Below, one piece after another: positions 27,917 through 36,781 of a DNA stretch of 64,000 nucleotides. A program made the position numbers and the translations under genes. Source of the DNA: CAXBDP01 sp964598395 (GTDB lineage Bacteria > Bacteroidota > Bacteroidia > Cytophagales > Cyclobacteriaceae). Numbering within the stretch: position 1 is the stretch's first letter; each line of letters begins with the position of its first letter. The notes beneath the pieces were generated by a model that was not told where the DNA came from, ran no database searches, and saw only the letters and a list, made by a program, of their open reading frames with translations. Where the stretch lies: assembly GCA_964598395.1 (NCBI GenBank), contig CAZRBW010000001.1:77155-141154 (forward strand), in the 5' to 3' direction.

Positions 27917-29061
27917 TGGAAACATTCTGGGACTTTTTCAGCTTTAGCAATGCCAATGTGAGGTACGTAACTTTTGGTGCCATTTTGGTGACATCCTCGG
28001 CTGCAATTGTTGGTTGCTTTACATTTCTGCGCAAAAAAGCCCTCGTTGGTGATGCTGTAGCCCATGCTGTTTTACCCGGTGTTTGTTTGGGATTTATCCT
28101 CTCTGGTGTCAAAGATCCATTATGGATTATCATTGGCGCATTTATTACTGGCTGGCTTTCTCTTTTGCTGATGGTTCAGATTATTTCCAAAAGTAGAATC
28201 AAGGAAGATTCGGCAATTGCATTTATCCTATCTACCTTTTTCGGCTTAGGCATACTATTACTTACTTGGATTCAAAAATCTGGAAATGCCGCTCAATCTG
28301 GCCTTGATCAATTCTTATTCGGAAAAGCAGCTGCATTAGTCGGAAACGATCTGATTGTATTTTCATTTGTAGCAATTGCGCTTATTGTTTTGGTAGTTTT
28401 ATTCTTCAAGGAATTTCAATTGCTCGCTTTTAATAAGGATTTNNNNNNNNNNNNNNNNNNNNNNNNNNNNNNNNNNNNNNNNNNNNNNNNNNNNNNNNNN
28501 NNNNNNNNNNNNNNNNNNNNNNNNNNNNNNNNNNNNNNNNNNATGCCTACAGGCCCTTGGATTGTGGTAGTGGTAAGTTTCATTGCGTTCTTCTCTTTCT
28601 TTTTTGCACCAGAAAAAGGAATTATTCCTTTGGCTAAATTACAAAAGCGAAATCAGCAGAAAATCACCGATGAAAATATTCTAAAAGGTTTGTACCATTT
28701 GCGGGAGGATGAAAAGCATTTAAAGCAAACGTTCACCTTCAGCGAATTACTGGAGAAGCGACCTATGCAAGAAGATCGCTTTCAGAAAAGCATTAGAAGG
28801 CTTGCCAAGAAAGGATTGATTAAGCTTGATAATCGCTCGCTTGATTTAACTGAAAACGGGCTAATCCTTGCAAAGCGTGTTGTGAAACTCCACAGGCTTT
28901 GGGAATTATACCTATCTGAATTCCTAAACAAATCGCCTGATCAAGTGCATGATGAAGCAGAAACGATTGAGCATTTGATTACGCCTGAACTAGAAAAGCA
29001 GCTTGAGGAGAGATTGAATTTCCCTAACAAAGATCCTCATGATGAGGATATTCCATATTAG
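27916..29061 (+). CDS. Metal ABC permease fused to a C-terminal DtxR-like domain (internal gap)
   Basis: The N-terminal part is an ABC-3 family membrane permease (several helices to the gap at 28443, then PTGPWIVVVVSFIAFFSFFF after it). The C-terminal 130 residues form a complete DtxR-like module. ITDENILKGLYHLREDE parallels the separate regulator's LSEENYLKAIYHLSKEE, and LHRLWELYL, ETIEHL and FPNKDPHDEDIPY match its H81, ExxEH and DPHGDPIPD segments. About 85 permease residues, including the last core helices, must lie in the gap. Frame continuity across N is assumed, not shown. Overlaps the convergent flavoprotein gene by 4 bases. Confidence 0.85.
   Translation: METFWDFFSFSNANVRYVTFGAILVTSSAAIVGCFTFLRKKALVGDAVAHAVLPGVCLGFILSGVKDPLWIIIGAFITGWLSLLLMVQIISKSRIKEDSAIAFILSTFFGLGILLLTWIQKSGNAAQSGLDQFLFGKAAALVGNDLIVFSFVAIALIVLVVLFFKEFQLLAFNKDXXXXXXXXXXXXXXXXXXXXXXXXXXXXXXXXXXMPTGPWIVVVVSFIAFFSFFFAPEKGIIPLAKLQKRNQQKITDENILKGLYHLREDEKHLKQTFTFSELLEKRPMQEDRFQKSIRRLAKKGLIKLDNRSLDLTENGLILAKRVVKLHRLWELYLSEFLNKSPDQVHDEAETIEHLITPELEKQLEERLNFPNKDPHDEDIPY
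28443..28542. other. Assembly gap (100 N) inside the metal permease gene
   Basis: Exactly 100 N. Comparison with the permease family suggests roughly 250 bases are missing, so 100 is a placeholder length. Confidence 0.97.
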
Positions 29062-30641
29062 CGGGAAATAGTTTTTCCCATTTTCAACGCAATCTGTTCA
29101 GCAACTCTTTCGCCATCCATCGCAGCAGACACGATTCCTCCCGCATATCCTGCGCCTTCCCCACAAGGAAATAAGCCAGCGATTTGCTGATGCTCCAGTG
29201 TAATCGGATCTCTAGGAATTCTTACAGGTGAAGAAGTTCGACTTTCTACGCCTACAATTACTGCTTCATTACTTAAGTAACCTCGCATTTTTTTACCAAA
29301 AGAGCGAAATCCTTGACGCAAACTTTCAGCAATAAAATCTGGCAATACCTCTCGCATTTGGACTGATTCCAAGCCAGGCTGATAGCTTGTTTCTGGTAGC
29401 GTACTGGAGAATTTCCCTTCCACAAAATCTACCATTCTTTGCGCTGGAGCTGTTTGAGTTTTCCCTCCCATTGCCCAAGCTTTCTGTTCAACAGCAGCTT
29501 GAAACTCCATTGCGGCTAATTCCTTGTATTGTTGAAATTCTTTCAAATGCTCCAACTCTACTGACACTACAATCCCCGAATTAGCAAATCGAGAATCACG
29601 ACGCGATGGGCTCATTCCATTGACAACCACCTCGCCTGGAGATGTTGCCGAAGGTACTATGAAGCCACCTGGACACATGCAAAACGAGAAAACGCCATGC
29701 TGCGATTTCTTAAGTTTCACCTGATCTACCAAGGAATAACTAGCTGCTGGTAGATATTCACCTCGACTATCGCAATGATATTGGATGCTATCAATCACAC
29801 TTTGTGGATGCTCGATTCGGACGCCGAGCGCAAAAGGCTTGGCCTCGATATGCACTCCTCTTCTTTGTAGCAATCGGAAAATATCACGAGCTGAGTGGCC
29901 CGTTGCGAGCAAAACTGCCTTGGCATTGATGCTAACACCACCAGCGATTTTTACTCCAGTAATCTGAGAATTGCTGATAATAAAATCCTCCACTCTACTA
30001 TCGAAATGAATTTCACCTCCCGCTTCCAAAATACTTTCTCTGATTGCAGCAACTACATTCGGCAATTTATTCGTTCCAATATGTGGATGCGCATCCACCA
30101 AAATCTGTTCAGTAGCTCCATGGGAAACAAAAATTTCCAAAATTCTTTTAAGATCGCCTCGCTTTTTGGATCGAGTATAAAGCTTACCATCGGAATACGT
30201 ACCTGCGCCACCTTCACCAAAACAATAATTGGAATCGGGATTTACGATATGCTTTTTATTGATGTCAGCAATATCTCTTCGACGGCTTCTTACATCTTTG
30301 CCACGTTCGAGAATGATGGGCTTTAACCCTAGCTCTATCAATCTGAGTGCGGCGAATAAGCCAGCAGGGCCAGCACCAATGATAATTACAGGCTGAGCAT
30401 TTGATACATTTGGGTACTCGAACTTCCCAGAAAAAAGTGGTGTAATAGGCTCATTTTCGAAGATATCGACACGAAGCTGAACTTTAACTTTCCGTCCACG
30501 CGCATCTATAGATCGCTTTTGAATTTGAAAATCAAATACTAAATCTGATGGAATTCCAGCTTCTTGCTGTAAGATGGGTTTGAGTAATTCGGGCGTCGCA
30601 GCCTCTTGAGGGCTAACTGCAATATCGAGAGTTTTTTGCAT
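29058..30641 (-). CDS. FAD-dependent dehydrogenase of the COG2509 type
   Basis: 527 aa uncharacterised flavoprotein. The FAD motif VIIGAGPAGLFAALRLIELG is followed by ILERGKDVRSRRRDI and YCFGEGGAGTYSDGKLYTR, the hallmark of this family. Also seen are FCMCPGGFIVPSATSPGEVV and GEGAGYAGGIVSAAMDG. An N-terminal DUF-like region (1-85) precedes the FAD fold, as in other members. Substrate is unknown. It contains reverse octamers at 29137 and 30016. Confidence 0.87.
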   Translation of the reverse strand: MQKTLDIAVSPQEAATPELLKPILQQEAGIPSDLVFDFQIQKRSIDARGRKVKVQLRVDIFENEPITPLFSGKFEYPNVSNAQPVIIIGAGPAGLFAALRLIELGLKPIILERGKDVRSRRRDIADINKKHIVNPDSNYCFGEGGAGTYSDGKLYTRSKKRGDLKRILEIFVSHGATEQILVDAHPHIGTNKLPNVVAAIRESILEAGGEIHFDSRVEDFIISNSQITGVKIAGGVSINAKAVLLATGHSARDIFRLLQRRGVHIEAKPFALGVRIEHPQSVIDSIQYHCDSRGEYLPAASYSLVDQVKLKKSQHGVFSFCMCPGGFIVPSATSPGEVVVNGMSPSRRDSRFANSGIVVSVELEHLKEFQQYKELAAMEFQAAVEQKAWAMGGKTQTAPAQRMVDFVEGKFSSTLPETSYQPGLESVQMREVLPDFIAESLRQGFRSFGKKMRGYLSNEAVIVGVESRTSSPVRIPRDPITLEHQQIAGLFPCGEGAGYAGGIVSAAMDGERVAEQIALKMGKTISR

Positions 30642-30722
30642 AATGTTTTGTGGAGTCTTATCTCCAAATGATGTGCAAATTTGGTCAATTATTTCTGGAT
30701 AATGCTTCTTTTAAGACTTGAC

Positions 30723-31706
30723 TTATGGTTTAGGGATTCCTAATTGCTCCAAAACCCAAGCTTTGCCCCATTCCTCCCGCTCTTGATCATTCCAGAGTTC
30801 TGGAAAAAAGATAATGCGTTGGAACATGGGCGGGAGGTATTTTTGCCAGTTTGTACCACCAGTAGCGGCTATATCTACAGGATCCCTCTGCAAGTATTTC
30901 ACTGCCGATTTGTAATGAGCCAATCGCCAATGGATATTCAACAAGGAATCCAATCTCCGCAATTCATTTTTAATATTATCTGCCTCAGCACTGTTTCTAT
31001 AATGATTTTGCCATGTTCTAAGCAAATTATTTGCTTTATGCTTTTCAGTTAATTGAAGGAATGTTTCGCTGTATTTCTCTTCAAAGTGCTTCAGCGTCAA
31101 GGTCTTTTTACCAGTTGAAAGCTCTGTAGCACCACTTTTCCAATAAATTACATCTAGCAGTTCTTCTTGAGTTTCATCGCCCTTTATTTTGGCTCTATCA
31201 TCTTCCTTGAGCAAGTTTACCAAATCGGTACATTTCAATTCGATAATCCGGTATTGGGCAGACTGAAATCCACTTGCCGGCAGTAGCGCCATCCGAAATT
31301 TCAAAAATTGTTCTCGTTCCATACCAAGCTCCATTATCGAAAATGAATTTGATAAATGGCTTATATAATTATTTATCCGCTTCAGCCGCATCAACATTTC
31401 AGCATTATTGGCTAGGGACATATCAATGGCTTGATCTATCTCCTTAATAATTAGCTTGAAGTAAAGTTCCGTAATTTGGTGATAGATAATGAATATACTT
31501 TCGTCGGGAAAGGCTGTTTTTGGATGCTGCAGACTGAGCAGCGTATCCAAATGTATGTATTCCCAATATTTAAGATAATCGGCATATAAGAGACCGTCAA
31601 GATACGAAGCCAAGTCTTGACCCATTGCTTCGAATTTTTCTTCTAATTTTTCTATCCGATCAAGTATATTGGCAGAAATTTCCTTTTGTGGCATAACCCT
31701 ATTCAT
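30723..31706 (-). CDS. kynA: Tryptophan 2,3-dioxygenase family protein
   Basis: Heme dioxygenase opening the indole ring of tryptophan to N-formylkynurenine. Recognised by YADYLKYWEYIHLDTLLSLQ, the substrate His76 in IIYHQITELYFKL, and the heme-ligand region WRLAHYKSAV with His264. At 327 aa it is slightly longer than typical bacterial enzymes and more divergent, as is common in Bacteroidota. Met5 (31694) is an alternative start. It is divergent from glutaryl-CoA dehydrogenase, 43 bases apart. Confidence 0.88.
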   Translation of the reverse strand: MNRVMPQKEISANILDRIEKLEEKFEAMGQDLASYLDGLLYADYLKYWEYIHLDTLLSLQHPKTAFPDESIFIIYHQITELYFKLIIKEIDQAIDMSLANNAEMLMRLKRINNYISHLSNSFSIMELGMEREQFLKFRMALLPASGFQSAQYRIIELKCTDLVNLLKEDDRAKIKGDETQEELLDVIYWKSGATELSTGKKTLTLKHFEEKYSETFLQLTEKHKANNLLRTWQNHYRNSAEADNIKNELRRLDSLLNIHWRLAHYKSAVKYLQRDPVDIAATGGTNWQKYLPPMFQRIIFFPELWNDQEREEWGKAWVLEQLGIPKP

Positions 31707-31749
31707 TGTGGTGGGTTATAAAATTGAAAGATTAATTCGAAACAAAAAA

Positions 31750-32967
31750 ATGACTATGAACTCTTCTGTAGAAAATAAGAAAGCTAAAGACAAGAATGAT
31801 CTTTTTGAGTCGCCAGACTTTTACAATATTGATGATCTGCTTAGCGAGGAACACAGACTTATTAGGCAAACTATTCGTGATTTTGTGAAGCAGGAAATCT
31901 CTCCAAATATTGAGAAATGGTCTCAAGACTGTCATTTCCCAACAGAGATTGTAAAGAAATTTGGTGATATGGGCATATTTGGCCCACAACTACCAGAAGA
32001 ATATGGTTGCCCAGGACTAGATTACATTTCTTATGGATTAATTATGCAAGAAGTAGAGCGTGGGGATAGCGGTATGCGCTCCACAGCTTCGGTGCAAGGT
32101 TCGTTGGTGATGTATCCAATTTACAAATTTGGCTCGGAAGAACAACGTCAAAAATATCTACCAAAACTTGCCAAAGGCGAAATGTTGGGCTGCTTTGGTT
32201 TAACTGAACCAGATTTTGGATCAAATCCAGGCGGCATGGTTACCAATATCAAGGACATGGGTGATCATTATATATTGAATGGTTCTAAAATGTGGATTAG
32301 CAACAGCCCGCAAGCAGATATTGCGGTAGTATGGGCGAAAAATGAAGCTGGCAGAATAAAAGGCGTAATTGTGGAGCGCGGCATGGAAGGCTTCACCACG
32401 CCGGAAATTCATGGCAAATGGTCGCTGAGAGCAAGTTGTACAGGTGAGCTGGTTTTTGACAATGTGAAAATCCCGAAAGAAAATATCCTCCCTGGCAAAG
32501 ATGGACTGGGCGCGCCGATGATGTGTCTAGACTCCGCCAGATACGGAATAGCTTGGGGCGCAATAGGTGCAGCGATGGATTGCTACGATAGTGCAAGAAG
32601 GTATGCAATGGAGCGAATTCAATTTGATAAGCCGATTGCGAGCTTCCAATTGATGCAGAAAAAATTGGCGGAAATGCTTACCGAAATCACCAAAGCTCAA
32701 TTGCTAAATCTACGCTTGGGACAACTCATGAACGAAGGTAAAGCGACTACTGCGCAAATTTCGTTGGCGAAAAGAAACAATGTGGAAGTAGCCTTGAATA
32801 TTGCTCGTGAGGCACGTCAAATGCATGGTGGGATGGGCATTACTGGCGACTATCCTATTATGCGCCACATGATGAATTTGGAGTCTGTAGTAACTTACGA
32901 AGGAACTCACGATATCCATTTGTTGATTTTAGGGCATGATATTACAGGCATCCCAGCCTTTGTATAA
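31750..32967 (+). CDS. gcdH: Glutaryl-CoA dehydrogenase (acyl-CoA dehydrogenase family)
   Basis: FAD enzyme converting glutaryl-CoA to crotonyl-CoA in lysine and tryptophan catabolism. The frame is open upstream, but MTMNSSVENK at 31750 follows the A-rich leader and gives 405 aa. Strong likeness to mitochondrial GCDH: GCFGLTEPDFGSNPGGM, TGELVFDNVKIPKENILPG, DSARYGIAWGAIGAAMDCY and the catalytic Glu in TYEGTHDIHLLILG. The Arg of GMRSTASVQ, needed for the glutaryl carboxylate, is retained. A terminator follows. Confidence 0.92.
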   Translation: MTMNSSVENKKAKDKNDLFESPDFYNIDDLLSEEHRLIRQTIRDFVKQEISPNIEKWSQDCHFPTEIVKKFGDMGIFGPQLPEEYGCPGLDYISYGLIMQEVERGDSGMRSTASVQGSLVMYPIYKFGSEEQRQKYLPKLAKGEMLGCFGLTEPDFGSNPGGMVTNIKDMGDHYILNGSKMWISNSPQADIAVVWAKNEAGRIKGVIVERGMEGFTTPEIHGKWSLRASCTGELVFDNVKIPKENILPGKDGLGAPMMCLDSARYGIAWGAIGAAMDCYDSARRYAMERIQFDKPIASFQLMQKKLAEMLTEITKAQLLNLRLGQLMNEGKATTAQISLAKRNNVEVALNIAREARQMHGGMGITGDYPIMRHMMNLESVVTYEGTHDIHLLILGHDITGIPAFV

Positions 32968-32988
32968 ATATCTTTTAATCAAATATTT

Positions 32989-33023
32989 AAGCCCATATTC
33001 TTCAATAGAATTTGGGCTTTTTT
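32989..33023 (+). terminator. Terminator after gcdH
   Basis: Arms AAGCCCA (32989-32995) and TGGGCTT (33013-33019) with an inner ATTC/GAAT pairing, followed by TTTT. The A/T-rich flank on the other side could also serve the convergent SDR gene. Confidence 0.85.
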
Positions 33024-33030
33024 ATGGAAT

Positions 33031-33834
33031 TCACTTCATCATCTTTTTGACATAAGCTTGCTGATTGCTACTGCCCTTTTTGAGGAGTTTGTTTTTCAGC
33101 AGAACACCTATTCTGATATTGAGACTGGCGAGCTTTGAAATAATGCCACGAGAAAGCGGGAGGGTAATTTCTAGCGATTTATTTTTCAATGCCTTTTCCA
33201 CTGCTGCTACAATGTCTTTGGTTTCGAGGATTCGGTTTGCTGAAAAAGCCATGGCCAAACTTGGCTCTGAAGCCATACTTTCAAACATTGGCGTATTGGT
33301 GCCATCTGGGCAAATACAGCTTACAAAAATGCCTTTATCAGCAAATTCCTGAGCAGCTGCTAATGTAAAACCACGAGCAGCAAATTTAGAAGCGCAATAC
33401 ATACTCAAGCCATATACTGGAGCAATTCCCGCTAATGAGGCAATATTTATAATATGTCCATTTCCACAATTCACCATTTTGGCTCCTATTATATTAGTGC
33501 CGTAGATAAGCCCTTTGGTATTTACATCGAGCTGCAAATCGATATCCATAGCATTTTGCTCATAACTTAAGCCTGGTTTAATGACACCGGCATTGTTAAT
33601 CAGAATATCCGGCAACCTCCCGCTTTTTTCTAGTTCACTAGCCAAATGGAGCCAGCCTTCATAATTGCGGACATCTTGTGAAAAGGTACTTATGTTTTCA
33701 TACTCACTTTTAAGCACTTGCAAGCCAGCCTCATCCAAGTCTGTAGCTATTACTTCAAAACCTTTTTCACTAAAATGAATGGCCAAAGCTTTTCCAATTC
33801 CTTTAGCAGCTCCAGTTATCAATACTCTTTTCAT
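33031..33834 (-). CDS. Short-chain dehydrogenase/reductase
   Basis: 267 aa classical SDR: TGAAKGIGKALAIHF for NAD(P) binding, NNAGV, the catalytic Ser in NIASLAG and Tyr-Lys in YCASKFAARG. The Asp in ATDLDEAG suggests NAD(H). It overlaps the upstream monooxygenase by 4 bases (ATGA), so the two act in one transcript and probably one pathway, for example alcohol or ketone oxidation. Substrate unknown. Octamers at 33156 and 33616. Confidence 0.9.
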   Translation of the reverse strand: MKRVLITGAAKGIGKALAIHFSEKGFEVIATDLDEAGLQVLKSEYENISTFSQDVRNYEGWLHLASELEKSGRLPDILINNAGVIKPGLSYEQNAMDIDLQLDVNTKGLIYGTNIIGAKMVNCGNGHIINIASLAGIAPVYGLSMYCASKFAARGFTLAAAQEFADKGIFVSCICPDGTNTPMFESMASEPSLAMAFSANRILETKDIVAAVEKALKNKSLEITLPLSRGIISKLASLNIRIGVLLKNKLLKKGSSNQQAYVKKMMK

Positions 33835-35147
33835 ACACTTTCAGCTTCTTTTTGAAACTTCCATTCTGGCGCATTTGCAGGAATTTCTCTCAGCAATTCT
33901 TTGCGGTACTTATGATAAAAAACTTGTACCGAGTGACGGGGTGTGTTCATAAATTGATTTGTAATTTCTTGAATTCTCTTATCAATTTCAGCTTTCAGAT
34001 CAAGAGGTAATTTGTAATTTCCTTTTAGATAATTCGCAGCCAATTTGGATTGCAGATCCGAAAGTGGCCAAATACAACCAAATGGCTGCACCAATCCTAT
34101 AAAAAAGAGATTTTTGATTTCGGGATGGAAAATATGCTTGTAAAGCGGGACGGGACCTTCCGTATAATCGATAAAATCTTTTGAAAAGAATGGAAAAGTG
34201 ATTTTGTAGCCTGTTGCAGCAATTACAGTATCAAATTTCTCCCGCTTTCCATCTTTGAAGATTATGTAATCACCATCAAATCTATCTATATCTACTCTTG
34301 GATTAATTTTTCCATGACGGATGAAATATAGTAATTCAGAATTTACCACCGGATGCGCTTCAAAAACACCATGTTCAGGTTTCTGCAAGCCATATTTAGA
34401 CAAATCGCCAACAGAGAATTTCAATAATAATTTGGTGAAAATTCCACGAAGTTTTAACGGCACCCAATCCAACCCACTGCCCAGCATGTCGGAAGGTTTG
34501 CCCATTATAAATTTTGGAATAAAGTAATATCCACGACGTAAGCTTATAGCAGTTTGTTCAGAAACTCTACCCGTCTCCACAGCAATATCGCAAGCGGAAT
34601 TACCACCACCGACTACCAAAACTCTCTTGCCTTCGTATCCTCGATTATTTTTGAAATCATGTGAATGCATAAAAGTGCCATTGAATTCGCCAGGATAGCT
34701 AGGCATTCGTGGATTCCAGTGATGGCCATTGCACACAAACAAATAGTCAAAAACATATTCGCCCAGCGTTTCATCCGTTTCAATATGCCATTTGTTACTA
34801 TCGGTGAGCTCGGCAGTTTCTACACTTACGCCAAATCGGATAAGCTCATACACTCCAAAATGCCTAGCATAATTCTCGAAATAGGCTTGCAATTGCACAT
34901 GCGATGGATAATCTGGATAATCTGCTGGCATGGGATAATCTTCGTACTGAGATAATTCCTTCGAGCTAATAATATGTGTTGACTCAAAAACACTGGAATG
35001 GCCAGAACTTTCGCTGTACACCCAATTGCCGCCTACTTTAGTATTTCTTTCGAAAACCACAACGTTGTTAAATCCAGCTTGCAATAAGTTTTTTGCGGCT
35101 GTAATACCACTTGGCCCTGCTCCTATTATACAAATCTTTGTCTCCAA
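33831..35147 (-). CDS. Flavin-containing monooxygenase (FMO/BVMO class)
   Basis: 438 aa class B flavoprotein monooxygenase. FAD motif IIGAGPSGITAAKNLLQAGF, VGGNWVY, the FMO fingerprint region FMHSHDFKNNRGYEGK (FxGxxxHxxx-like), and NADPH motif VVGGGNSACDIA. Members oxygenate nucleophilic N or S atoms or perform Baeyer-Villiger reactions. Coupled by overlap to an SDR that could supply or remove a carbonyl substrate. Length and motifs are closer to eukaryotic-like FMOs than to long BVMOs. Confidence 0.9.
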   Translation of the reverse strand: METKICIIGAGPSGITAAKNLLQAGFNNVVVFERNTKVGGNWVYSESSGHSSVFESTHIISSKELSQYEDYPMPADYPDYPSHVQLQAYFENYARHFGVYELIRFGVSVETAELTDSNKWHIETDETLGEYVFDYLFVCNGHHWNPRMPSYPGEFNGTFMHSHDFKNNRGYEGKRVLVVGGGNSACDIAVETGRVSEQTAISLRRGYYFIPKFIMGKPSDMLGSGLDWVPLKLRGIFTKLLLKFSVGDLSKYGLQKPEHGVFEAHPVVNSELLYFIRHGKINPRVDIDRFDGDYIIFKDGKREKFDTVIAATGYKITFPFFSKDFIDYTEGPVPLYKHIFHPEIKNLFFIGLVQPFGCIWPLSDLQSKLAANYLKGNYKLPLDLKAEIDKRIQEITNQFMNTPRHSVQVFYHKYRKELLREIPANAPEWKFQKEAESV

Positions 35148-35240
35148 TTGACCTCCCTCGATTTTTATTTATTTAATCACTCGATAAAATTTTCTTAAGA
35201 TACACAGTCTATTAAATTTACACTTCATAAACTTAAAAAA

Positions 35241-35504
35241 ATGGAATTAAAAGAAAACTTCGAAAGCGCTCAAGCTAAAATAAAGCAGTTGACCGAAAAG
35301 CCGGATAATCAAGATTTGCTGAAATTATATAGCTTATTCAAGCAGGCAAGTGAAGGAGATGTACAAGGGGAGAGACCTGGTGGTTTCGACTTTGCTGCAA
35401 TTGCTAAATTCAATTCTTGGGAAAGGTTAAAAGGCACTACCAAAGAAAAAGCAATGGAAGATTATATTGCTGCGGTAGATGCTATGCTTGAAAAATACGC
35501 TTAA
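35241..35504 (+). CDS. Acyl-CoA-binding protein (ACBP)
   Basis: 87 aa four-helix protein that binds long-chain acyl-CoA. The conserved core LKLYSLFKQASEGDVQGERPGGF appears as LYSLFKQAS and GDVQGERPG, then FNSWERLKGTTKEKAMEDYI, close to eukaryotic ACBP/DBI. The Tyr and Lys residues that bind the CoA adenine and phosphate are present. It lies 2 bases before rsmE and divergent from the FMO-SDR pair. Confidence 0.94.
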   Translation: MELKENFESAQAKIKQLTEKPDNQDLLKLYSLFKQASEGDVQGERPGGFDFAAIAKFNSWERLKGTTKEKAMEDYIAAVDAMLEKYA

Positions 35505-35506
35505 TC

Positions 35507-36211
35507 TTGGCAATCTTCTATAGTCCAAATATTGATGAAAATAGCCTCTTTTTAGATGAAGAAGAGGCTCGCCATTGTGTAAAAGTACTTCGCAAAAAAG
35601 TAGGTGATAAAATCGAAATTCGAGACGGAAAAGGAAAAATAGCGGGAGGAATAATAAAGAAATTAGATATCAGAACCTGTGAGATAGAAATCATAGATAT
35701 TGAGCTTGTCCCACCGAAAACCTCCCGCATTCATTTGGCTGTATCGCCCACAAAAAACCAAGATCGAATTGAATGGCTGCTGGAAAAAGCTATTGAAATC
35801 GGCTTGGACGAAATCTCTTTCCCCATAACTGACCGCACCGAAAGGCCAAGATTGAAAATGCCAAGGCTAGAGAAAATTGCTCTTTCAGCACTTAAACAAT
35901 CCCAGCAAGCTTGGCTTTGTAAAATCAATGATCCTAAGCCATTTAAAGATTTTTTAGAAGAGTCCAATCAATGCCAAGATAAATTCATTGCCTACTTGGG
36001 AATGGAAACGATGGGGCATATCCATAATCACATAAATCAGCAAAACAATACATTAGTGTTGATTGGACCAGAAGGAGATTTTACAAAAAATGAAATTAAA
36101 CAAGCATTTGATGCTGGCTTCCAAGGCGTAACTTTGGGTGAAAATAGACTTAGAACTGAAACGGCAGCATTATATGCCATTACATCTTTTCAGCTAAAAG
36201 CCTACTCCTAA
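35507..36211 (+). CDS. rsmE: 16S rRNA (uracil-1498-N3)-methyltransferase
   Basis: SPOUT methyltransferase of 234 aa. An N-terminal PUA-like domain (EEARHCVKVLRKKVGDKIEI) precedes the knot domain with SPTKNQDRIEWLLEKAIEIG and IGPEGDFTKNEI plus LGENRLRTETAALYA, diagnostic for RsmE. The start is TTG at 35507, 2 bases after the ACBP stop; no ATG is available before the conserved PUA domain. Octamers at 35642 and 35721 flank the PUA-knot junction. Confidence 0.95.
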   Translation: MAIFYSPNIDENSLFLDEEEARHCVKVLRKKVGDKIEIRDGKGKIAGGIIKKLDIRTCEIEIIDIELVPPKTSRIHLAVSPTKNQDRIEWLLEKAIEIGLDEISFPITDRTERPRLKMPRLEKIALSALKQSQQAWLCKINDPKPFKDFLEESNQCQDKFIAYLGMETMGHIHNHINQQNNTLVLIGPEGDFTKNEIKQAFDAGFQGVTLGENRLRTETAALYAITSFQLKAYS

Positions 36212-36702
36212 TTACTTTCCTCTTCCTCCTCTTCGAACTCCACCCGCACATATTCCAAAATTTCTTGTGAGGTGGACTCGCCGTTCCGAATATTTCTAAC
36301 CAGTCTTAGTCTGAATGGAGTAATTAAATCAATTTGATAAGTAAGATTGATTGATTCGTCATAGCTTAAGGTGAGACGACGATCATTAGTTTGTTCATTT
36401 ACCTTAACCTCCCATGTTCCAAAATCGATAACACCGCCAGTTGAGTTGCAAAATGGCTCTACATCAATTAATTCAAAGGCTTCGTTTGTTCTATAAAAAA
36501 CAAGTAAAGTAGCTTTTTCACACTCACTTAGGTTGATTCTATTCCCATTTTCGATAATAGCATCAACTTGCCAAGCAGCAGTTTCGAAACCAGTCAGAAT
36601 ATTTCCAATTTCTTCAGGAAAAAAAGAAGGCTCATGGTCTTGTACACATGCTGAAACTGTAAATAAAAATACCAATGTAATGGCTATGAAAACTCTACGC
36701 AT
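36208..36702 (-). CDS. Uncharacterised lipoprotein
   Basis: 164 aa with signal peptide and lipobox TVSAC (Cys19). The mature domain is beta-rich (VIDFGTWEVKVN, RRLTLSYDESINLTYQIDLI), resembling lipocalin-like Bacteroidota lipoproteins of the DUF5004/DUF4923 kind, and ends in a Glu run (EEEEEES). No function can be stated. Convergent with rsmE, 4-base overlap of stops. Confidence 0.65.
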   Translation of the reverse strand: MRRVFIAITLVFLFTVSACVQDHEPSFFPEEIGNILTGFETAAWQVDAIIENGNRINLSECEKATLLVFYRTNEAFELIDVEPFCNSTGGVIDFGTWEVKVNEQTNDRRLTLSYDESINLTYQIDLITPFRLRLVRNIRNGESTSQEILEYVRVEFEEEEEESN

Positions 36703-36781
36703 ACCGCAAAATTAAGATGATTTACTAATAACCTCATAGATGTCTTAAAATTCCTTAATTTTAGCAAAATTGATTTTATAC

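Noticed and set aside
30773..30837. Close opposite octamers (30773 and 30830; also 35642 and 35721) as terminator-type inverted repeats
   Set aside because: They lie inside coding regions and are 57 to 79 bases apart, with no T tract. The pattern of uptake sequences acting as terminators is not seen here.
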